A DNA stretch of 64,000 nucleotides. It comes from an uncultured Acidobacteriaceae bacterium (lineage in GTDB: Bacteria > Acidobacteriota > Terriglobia > Terriglobales > Acidobacteriaceae). The notes beneath the pieces are model-generated. The model saw only the letters and a list, made by a program, of their open reading frames with translations, was not told the origin of the DNA and made no database searches. The DNA lies in contig CAIMKZ010000105.1 in assembly GCA_903842065.1 (NCBI GenBank), forward strand, positions 1 to 64,000. Direction: 5' to 3'. Below, piece by piece: positions 17,749 to 23,858 of this stretch (positions within the stretch are counted from its first letter, which is position 1; each line of letters begins with the position of its first letter). The translations under genes and the position numbers were made by a program.

Positions 17749-18615
17749 ATGGCCGATATAGGTCGTTTGAATAACATAATCCGGGCCTGGGAAGAGGGAC
17801 GCACAGCTATAGCGTCGTTCGCGCACACCGACCGCCAAACCGCGACCTCATTCAGCACCGCTCCTTACGACGGTGTGCTGTTTGAGATGGAGCACAACCC
17901 GTGGGACATGCAGGCGCTCGAGGACTCGCTGCAATTCATGCTCAACCGCCGGCAGATTGTTTCCTCGGGCTCGCTGGCGCCCGCCGTCACGCCCATGGTG
18001 CGGATTCCGGCTAACGGTGGGGAGATGACCCAGTCGTTTGCCAAACAGGCGCTCGATCGCGGCGTCTATGGCGTCGGTTTTCCTCACATCGGCAACGCTG
18101 AGCAAGCCTATAACGCCATCGCATCGTGCCGCTACGCCCGCAAAAGCGACGCCGAGAACTACGAGCCCGCCGGCTTGCGCGGCGACGGGCCCTTTTCAGC
18201 CTGCCGCTACTGGGGATTGACCCTGCCGGAGTATTACGCCAAGGCCGACGTGTGGCCGCTCGACCCGAAAGGCGAAATTGTCGTCATCCTGATGATCGAG
18301 AGCGTGCACGGAGTCAACAACCTGGAAGAGATTCTCAAGGTTCCGGGCATCGGTTGCATTTTAATCGGCGAGGGAGACCTGAGCCAGGCGCTAGGCTATC
18401 CACGGCAAACCGAGCATCCCGTAGTCAAGGATGCAATCGACCACATTGTGGCCTCTTGCAAGAAGCACGGCGTGCGCGTCGGACACCCCAATGTCAACTC
18501 TGGCAATGTCGAGAAAGTCATGGCCGCAGGCTATAACTTCGTTCTTTCCAGCCCCGTTCCAACCTACGACGCGGTGAAGAAGTTACAGGAGAGTGGCGCC
18601 AATCCGGGCGCGTAA
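17749..18615 (+). CDS. HpcH/HpaI-family aldolase
   Basis: 288 residues from the ATG at 17749, preceded by AAGGA; another in-frame ATG lies at 17734. This is the HpcH/HpaI aldolase/citrate-lyase barrel: DGVLFEMEHNPWD near residue 40, PMVRIPANGG, a metal-binding Glu in LMIESVHGVNNLEEIL, and IGEGDLSQALGY. Class II pyruvate aldolases of this family cleave hydroxy-oxo-diacids to pyruvate and an aldehyde or oxo acid. In this operon it could provide the final carbon-carbon cleavage of a ring-fission product, replacing a LigK-type aldolase. First gene of the rightward operon. Confidence 0.85.
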   Translation: MADIGRLNNIIRAWEEGRTAIASFAHTDRQTATSFSTAPYDGVLFEMEHNPWDMQALEDSLQFMLNRRQIVSSGSLAPAVTPMVRIPANGGEMTQSFAKQALDRGVYGVGFPHIGNAEQAYNAIASCRYARKSDAENYEPAGLRGDGPFSACRYWGLTLPEYYAKADVWPLDPKGEIVVILMIESVHGVNNLEEILKVPGIGCILIGEGDLSQALGYPRQTEHPVVKDAIDHIVASCKKHGVRVGHPNVNSGNVEKVMAAGYNFVLSSPVPTYDAVKKLQESGANPGA

Positions 18616-18628
18616 CAGGCATGAAATT

Positions 18629-18657
18629 GGGCAGGCACTCGAAATGAGCGCCTGTCC
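18629..18657 (+). promoter_or_regulatory. intergenic hairpin, possible attenuator
   Basis: Bases 18629-18640 can pair with 18646-18657 (12 positions, one G-U wobble, one A-C mismatch, 5-base loop) between the aldolase and the LigI-like gene. No U-run follows, so it may stabilise or attenuate the transcript rather than end it. Confidence 0.35.
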
Positions 18658-18704
18658 GGCGTTCCATTTCTCAATTGGGTCCCGGCCTTCGGCATAGGAG
18701 CACG

Positions 18705-19577
18705 ATGTCAGTTCGCGAGATGGAAGCAATGAAGGCCGCTACATTCCATTTCCCAAAAGGATCGTGCGACACGCATTGTCATGTCTTCGGCCCTTCGGGA
18801 ATGACGCACTATCCACCGGATGGACCCTACCAGCCAGCCGACTCGCCTAAAGACGCGATGGCCGCCATGCTTCGGCGTCTGGGAATCGACAGAGTGGTGG
18901 TGGTTCAGGCCAATGGTCAGCCCTCCGAATACGCCTCAGCCCGGGATGCCATTGCGGCCGATCCTATCAATCGCCGCGGCGTGGCTGTTATCGACGGGAC
19001 TTACACCAGGGAACAGGTACTGGAGTTTCATGCGCAGGGGTTCCGGGGAGCGCGCTTCAGCTATCTCGCTGTCACGGGCGGCGCCCCGGATGCGGAGACC
19101 TTCCACAGGGTTGTGGATCTGATCGAACCGCTCGGCTGGCACCTGGTGTTGCTGGTGAAGCATAACGTGCCGGGTGGCGATCTGCTGAGCCACGCAAAGG
19201 AATTCAACGCTCTTACACTCCCCTTCGTGATCGACCACTTGGGAGGCGTAAACGCCTCACTCGGCGTCGATCAGCCGGCCGTCGAATGCCTGCTGGAACT
19301 AGCGCGCAAGCCCAACTGCTGGATCAAAGTTGCCGGCGGCAACCGCAACGCGCAGCCGCCCTACGAAGAATCGATTCCAATTGCGCAGGCAATACTTTCC
19401 GTCGCTCCCGGCAGATGCATCTGGGGAACCGACTTCCCAAACCCGTATGTTCCCTACCCCGTTACGACCGAGCAGATGGTGGATCTGATCCCGCGCTACG
19501 CGCCCGATCCTGAGTTGCAGCGCCGCCTGCTGGTCACCAATCCCGCGCGGCTTTACTCTTTTGCGGATGCCGAATAG
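18705..19577 (+). CDS. 2-pyrone-4,6-dicarboxylate lactonase-like amidohydrolase (LigI-like)
   Basis: 290 residues from the ATG at 18705, just after GGAG. A TIM barrel of the LigI subgroup: CDTHCHVFGPSG carries the HxH metal motif, followed by RRLGIDRVVVVQANG, FVIDHLGG, CIWGTDFPNPYVPYP with the catalytic Asp, and LLVTNPARLY at the end. LigI opens the lactone ring of 2-pyrone-4,6-dicarboxylate to 4-oxalomesaconate, the substrate of the LigJ-type enzyme encoded in the facing operon. This pairing makes a pyrone-dicarboxylate or similar lactone a good candidate intermediate. Other lactones remain possible. Confidence 0.78.
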   Translation: MSVREMEAMKAATFHFPKGSCDTHCHVFGPSGMTHYPPDGPYQPADSPKDAMAAMLRRLGIDRVVVVQANGQPSEYASARDAIAADPINRRGVAVIDGTYTREQVLEFHAQGFRGARFSYLAVTGGAPDAETFHRVVDLIEPLGWHLVLLVKHNVPGGDLLSHAKEFNALTLPFVIDHLGGVNASLGVDQPAVECLLELARKPNCWIKVAGGNRNAQPPYEESIPIAQAILSVAPGRCIWGTDFPNPYVPYPVTTEQMVDLIPRYAPDPELQRRLLVTNPARLYSFADAE

Positions 19578-19659
19578 GCAGAAATGTAAATGGCCCCTGA
19601 GATCGATGGGCAGACAAAACGAGTATCAGAAGATGGATACTGGAATGGTGATAACTACC

Positions 19660-19677
19660 TCAGGTTATGCAACCTGA
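19660..19677. promoter_or_regulatory. perfect dyad, candidate operator
   Basis: TCAGGTT, four bases, AACCTGA: a perfect 7+4+7 palindrome about 80 bases upstream of the aldehyde dehydrogenase start. It looks like a protein-binding dyad. It could also be a short hairpin in the operon transcript. Confidence 0.35.
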
Positions 19678-19755
19678 CAGTGTGCAAATGAATCAAACCT
19701 TGTGAGTGATTCACCCTCACGACGCAGCTCCCCTCAAACTGGAAAGGAAATTGAA

Positions 19756-21246
19756 ATGAGCACAGCGCGCAGCACGACTCCCATTTCTCCCCGCGTGGCC
19801 AAATTCCTCGAGCAGCCGCATCCTATGTTGATTGACGGCGCATGGGTGCCGGCGGCTACTGGAGCGACGCGCGAGGTTATCAACCCGGCGACCGGTGGTG
19901 TGCTGACACGCGTTGCCGAGGGCAACCCACAGGACGCCGACCGTGCCGTTTCCGCTGCCCGCAATGCATTCGAGAAGGAACTCTGGCGAGGCCTCGATGC
20001 CGAGACCCGCGGCCGCATCCTCTGGCGCATCGCCGACCTGATCGAAGCGAACATCGACGAACTGGCGGAGATTGAAAGTCTGGACAGCGGCATGCTGTTC
20101 CGCGAAGCAAGACACTTTCACGTCGCACAGTCGGCGCGAGCCTTCCGCTACTTCGCCGGATGTGCCGATAAAATCTTTGGCCGCGCCAACCATATCTCTG
20201 CCGGTCCGGCAAAGTTTCATGCCTACACGATTCTTGAACCGGTTGGCGTAGCCGCGCTGATCCTGCCCTGGAACGCACCGATTATGATGGCTGCGTGGAA
20301 GCTGGCTCCGGCACTCTCTGCCGGCTGCTCCTGCGTTGTAAAGCCTGCCTCGGAGACTCCGCTGACAGCACTGCGCTTGGGCGAACTGATGGTTGAGGCG
20401 GGCGTGCCTTCCGGAGTGGTCAACATCGTCATGGGCGCTGGAACCGGCGCCGCGCTGGCTGCGCATCCCGATGTCGACAAGGTCTCCTTCACCGGCTCCA
20501 CAGAGGTTGGGCGCGATATCGTGCACGCCGCCACGGGAAACATGAAGAAGCTCTCGCTCGAACTTGGCGGTAAGTCTCCGGTGATCGTCTTCGACGATGC
20601 GGATCTTGATCTGGCTATCGCCGGCGTCTCTCAGTTGATCTTTTCCAATGCCGGCCAGGTTTGCGTTGCCGGTTCGCGCATCTACGTACAGAAGAAGGCC
20701 TACGACACGGTTGTGAACGGGGTTGCGGCTCTGGCGGCAAAGCTCAAGCTGGGCGAAGGCATTAACCCGGAGACCGATATGGGGCCGGTGATCTCCGCCA
20801 AGCAGCAAAAGCACGTTCTGGGGCTCATCGAGAGTGGTTTGTCGGAGGGTGCGGAACTGGTGACCGGCGGCAAGCGCTACGGCGATAGCGGTTTCTTTGT
20901 CACGCCTACGGTGCTTGGCAACGCGAACAACTCGATGCGGATCGTGCAGGAAGAGATCTTTGGGCCGGTTCTTGCAGCCGTTCCGTTTGAGGATCCGGAA
21001 GAAGTGATTCGCTGGGCCAATGACACCCGCTATGGGCTGGCCGCCAGCGTCTGGACAAGCGATGTGCGCCGGGCGCATAGTGTGGCGCGAAGGCTGCGTG
21101 CCGGCGGAGTCGGCATCAATTCGCATGGCATGTTCGACTACTCCATGCCGCACGGCGGCTACAAGGAGTCTGGCTGGGGACGCGAGCACGGTTCGGAAGG
21201 GCTTGGCGCATATCTCGAAGTCAAGTCGGTCTACACCCTGACTTAG
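19756..21246 (+). CDS. NAD(P)-dependent aldehyde dehydrogenase
   Basis: 496 residues from the ATG at 19756 with AAGGA upstream; a longer in-frame start at 19702 lacks a site. Standard ALDH superfamily: cofactor loop PWNAPIMMAAWKLAPAL, KPASETPLTAL, FTGSTEVG, catalytic Glu269 in LELGGKSP and nucleophile Cys303 in NAGQVCVAG. Length is typical. It oxidises an aldehyde to the acid. In this operon the aldehyde could come from the HpcH/HpaI aldolase or from decarboxylation by the ThDP enzyme encoded next. The substrate is not assignable. Confidence 0.9.
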   Translation: MSTARSTTPISPRVAKFLEQPHPMLIDGAWVPAATGATREVINPATGGVLTRVAEGNPQDADRAVSAARNAFEKELWRGLDAETRGRILWRIADLIEANIDELAEIESLDSGMLFREARHFHVAQSARAFRYFAGCADKIFGRANHISAGPAKFHAYTILEPVGVAALILPWNAPIMMAAWKLAPALSAGCSCVVKPASETPLTALRLGELMVEAGVPSGVVNIVMGAGTGAALAAHPDVDKVSFTGSTEVGRDIVHAATGNMKKLSLELGGKSPVIVFDDADLDLAIAGVSQLIFSNAGQVCVAGSRIYVQKKAYDTVVNGVAALAAKLKLGEGINPETDMGPVISAKQQKHVLGLIESGLSEGAELVTGGKRYGDSGFFVTPTVLGNANNSMRIVQEEIFGPVLAAVPFEDPEEVIRWANDTRYGLAASVWTSDVRRAHSVARRLRAGGVGINSHGMFDYSMPHGGYKESGWGREHGSEGLGAYLEVKSVYTLT

Positions 21247-21306
21247 ACTTCAGCAGCTCGAGGCACATCTGTCCGGCTACACAAGACTGTTTAGGAGAAG
21301 AGTATC

Positions 21307-22932
21307 TTGAATCAAATGAATGGCGGTAAGGCGATCGTTGAGTCACTGCTTCTGCATGGAGTGGATACAATTTTCGGACTTCCAGGAGTGCAGACATATG
21401 CGTTCTTCGATGCTTTGAGCACCGTAGGCGACCGGGTGAAGCTTTTCACCCCACGACACGAACAAGCGACCGCCTATATGGCGTATGGATACGCCAAATC
21501 CACCGGCAAGGTCGGCGTTTACTGTGTCGTGCCTGGCCCCGGGGTGCTGAATTCCACGGCCGCCATCTGCACTGCTTACGGAGCCAGCGTTCCAATAGTC
21601 TGCATCACGGGCCAGGTGCCCGCCCATTTCATCGGTTCCGGCAAAGGCCACCTGCATGAGTTGCCCGATCAGTTGGCGACTCTGCGCACGCTCACCAAGT
21701 GGGCAGCCCGGATCAACCACCCCGCCGAGGCGCCCAGGTTAGTCGCAGAAGCCTTTCAGCAGGCCACCAGCGGTCGGCCACGGCCAGTGTCGCTGGAGAT
21801 GCCGGGGGATATCTATCTTGCCCAAGCACCGGTAGAACTCATACAGCCCACCGGCAAGTACGCTGCCATTCCAACCGATCCTGAGGCAATCCGAAACGCC
21901 GCCAAACTCATCAAGGGTGCAAAGAATCCCATGATTATGGTGGGCGGCGGCGCAATCCACGCGGCCGAAGAGATTCAGGCGCTGGCTGAGATGTTGCAGG
22001 CGCCAGTGGTCTCCTATCGCGGCGGGCGGGGCATCGTCAGCGACGAACACTACCTGGGATTCAACTGCGCAGCCGGCGCAAAGCGCTGGGCTGAAACCGA
22101 CGTACTGATCGGCATCGGATCGCGGCTGCAGCTTACCTGGTTCGAATGGGGCCGTCCCAAGGGCGCCTGCGATTTGAAGGTCGTGAAGATCGATATCGAT
22201 CCCGAGCAGTCAGTCCGGCTGAGGCCAGACGTATCTATCGTGGGCGATGCCAAGGAAGCCGCACGGGATTTACTCACCTATTTGCAGCGAGATTGCCCGC
22301 AAGCGCCTTCACGCCGCGACGAGTTTGAATCCGTCAAGCAAAGAACCTGGCAGCAAGCCCAGACCGTCCGGCCTCAGATTCAATACCTCGAGGCAATTCG
22401 CAAGGTCCTGCCGCGCGATGGATTCTTCGTCGAAGAGATATGCCAGGTCGGATTCACCTCCCTGTTCGGCTTCCCGATCTATTCGCCGCGAACCTTTGTC
22501 ACTTGCGGTCCCCAGGGCAATCTCGGGTTCGGCTTCCCCACCGCGCTCGGCGTGAAAGTCGGCAATCCCGATAAGGCGGTCGTCTCCATCACTGGAGATG
22601 GCGGCTTTCAATTCGGATTACAGGAGCTGGCGACCGCCGTGCAATACGGAATCAACCTGGTCACAGTTGTGTTCAACAACGAGTCCTACGGCAACGTGAT
22701 GAGGGACCAGCAACGGCTCTTCGATGGAAGGGTCATTGGCTCGAAGCTGAAAAATCCCGATTTCATTGCGTTGGCCAAGAGCTACGGAATGGCGGCGTAC
22801 AGAACGGATACCCCGGAAAAACTGGAGGCCGCTCTGGAGAAGGCCTTGAGTGAAAACGCTCCGGCTTTAATCGAAGTGCCCGTGCCTACCGCTACGGAAT
22901 CTTCGCCCTGGGAGTTGCTGAAGCCTTTTTAG
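21307..22932 (+). CDS. ThDP-dependent decarboxylase/carboligase (COG0028 type)
   Basis: 541 residues. Three-domain thiamine-diphosphate enzyme: N-terminal pyrimidine domain with catalytic Glu52 (FTPRHEQA), a central domain (about 190-330), and a C-terminal pyrophosphate domain with GDGGF at 430-434 and NNESYGN at 457-463. It is of the acetolactate synthase/benzoylformate decarboxylase/oxalyl-CoA decarboxylase kind. The FAD-binding signatures of true acetolactate synthase are not obvious. The start is TTG at 21307, with AGGAG at 21293-21297 at good spacing; the nearest ATG (21316) is too far from it. Last gene of the rightward operon. Decarboxylation of an aryl- or alkyl-2-oxoacid is likely. 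Confidence 0.82.
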   Translation: MNQMNGGKAIVESLLLHGVDTIFGLPGVQTYAFFDALSTVGDRVKLFTPRHEQATAYMAYGYAKSTGKVGVYCVVPGPGVLNSTAAICTAYGASVPIVCITGQVPAHFIGSGKGHLHELPDQLATLRTLTKWAARINHPAEAPRLVAEAFQQATSGRPRPVSLEMPGDIYLAQAPVELIQPTGKYAAIPTDPEAIRNAAKLIKGAKNPMIMVGGGAIHAAEEIQALAEMLQAPVVSYRGGRGIVSDEHYLGFNCAAGAKRWAETDVLIGIGSRLQLTWFEWGRPKGACDLKVVKIDIDPEQSVRLRPDVSIVGDAKEAARDLLTYLQRDCPQAPSRRDEFESVKQRTWQQAQTVRPQIQYLEAIRKVLPRDGFFVEEICQVGFTSLFGFPIYSPRTFVTCGPQGNLGFGFPTALGVKVGNPDKAVVSITGDGGFQFGLQELATAVQYGINLVTVVFNNESYGNVMRDQQRLFDGRVIGSKLKNPDFIALAKSYGMAAYRTDTPEKLEAALEKALSENAPALIEVPVPTATESSPWELLKPF

Positions 22933-22956
22933 AATCGAACCAACATAAAAAACACT

Positions 22957-23008
22957 GAGCCTCCTGATCCGCCTGGTCGTATTCCAAACCAGACGAATCA
23001 GGAGGCTC
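22957..23008. terminator. bidirectional hairpin between convergent genes
   Basis: Bases 22957-22977 pair with 22988-23008 over 21 positions with two mismatches, which become G-U wobbles in the minus-strand transcript. The loop is 10 bases. It lies between the ThDP gene and the iron-sulfur subunit gene, serving both. Confidence 0.7.
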
Positions 23009-23015
23009 CACTCAT

Positions 23016-23858
23016 TCAAGATTCAAAACGAAGAACACCAAGATTGACGCTCTTCTGGAGGACGAGCGGGAATTCTTTTTCGATCGTCCGCCACTTGATG
23101 CGCACCGCATACTCACCGGAATCCGGTTCAAGGCCGTCGAACTTGAAGTCGCCAAAGCAGTTGGTCGCCTGTTCTGCGACTACGCTTCCCTGCCTCACCA
23201 GCTTCACTTCAGCCTCAACACAAGCTTCTTCAAGGCCACCGATCACCGTCGCCACACTACTCGCGATGTGCTCTTTTGTGAAGCGGTAAAGGTTCTTGTA
23301 CCAGACCCGAGGTTTGGTTCCAAGTTCAGGCCTTAGCCCTTCAAGCTGCTCCGCCTTTGCCTTGGCCAGCATCTCTTCGTCTTCGCACTTGACGACTGAC
23401 AGACAGCCCGAAGCACAGACCTGTGAGATACGCGGCTCCTTCCAGCCCTTGTCGAGAAGGTGTGCGTCGAACGAGTACTTCTGCGGAACACTCAACTCTT
23501 CGTTCCACCAGATGTGCCCATAAGGACATGCATCGACCAGTTGCTTCTGTCCTTTGGAGCGCGCCGGATCGATCATTACGATGCCGTCGGGCCGCTTGTA
23601 AAGCGCGCCGTTCGTAGCCGCCGCAACACAGGGCGCATCGTCGCACTGATTGCAGGTGGTGGGCAGGTAGGCCGCATCCATCAGCGATCCGGAACCGCGT
23701 TCCCTGCTGAGAATGTTGACCCAGTGATGTCCGTGACGAGGCTGCGGCAGGCTGTAGCCGGGAAACACGTTTCCCTCGTACTCATCCTTTACGGCCATGG
23801 CACAGTTGTTGCAGTTGCTGCAGTTGGCCACGTCGACGATCAGGTTCCACTTCTTCAT
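23016..23858 (-). CDS. bthL: iron-sulfur subunit of transhydroxylase-family Mo enzyme (BthL-like)
   Basis: 280 residues from the ATG at 23858, with AGGAG upstream. It closely resembles the small subunit of Pelobacter pyrogallol-phloroglucinol transhydroxylase: ferredoxin-like part (residues 1-160), the shared run ELGTKPRVWYKNLYRF, then a C-terminal transthyretin/Cna-B-like beta domain (about 198-280). Cys13/16/19 with Cys152, and Cys69/72/77 with Cys111, remain. The positions that should complete the third cluster are Val23, Tyr128 and Asp131, leaving only Cys148. One [4Fe-4S] cluster therefore seems to be lost. Its start overlaps the stop of the large-subunit gene by 4 bases (ATGA). Confidence 0.87.
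   Translation of the reverse strand: MKKWNLIVDVANCSNCNNCAMAVKDEYEGNVFPGYSLPQPRHGHHWVNILSRERGSGSLMDAAYLPTTCNQCDDAPCVAAATNGALYKRPDGIVMIDPARSKGQKQLVDACPYGHIWWNEELSVPQKYSFDAHLLDKGWKEPRISQVCASGCLSVVKCEDEEMLAKAKAEQLEGLRPELGTKPRVWYKNLYRFTKEHIASSVATVIGGLEEACVEAEVKLVRQGSVVAEQATNCFGDFKFDGLEPDSGEYAVRIKWRTIEKEFPLVLQKSVNLGVLRFES

Noticed and set aside
19717-21189. 490-codon open frame on the - strand
   Set aside because: Complete antisense shadow of the aldehyde dehydrogenase gene, whose active-site motifs are clear.
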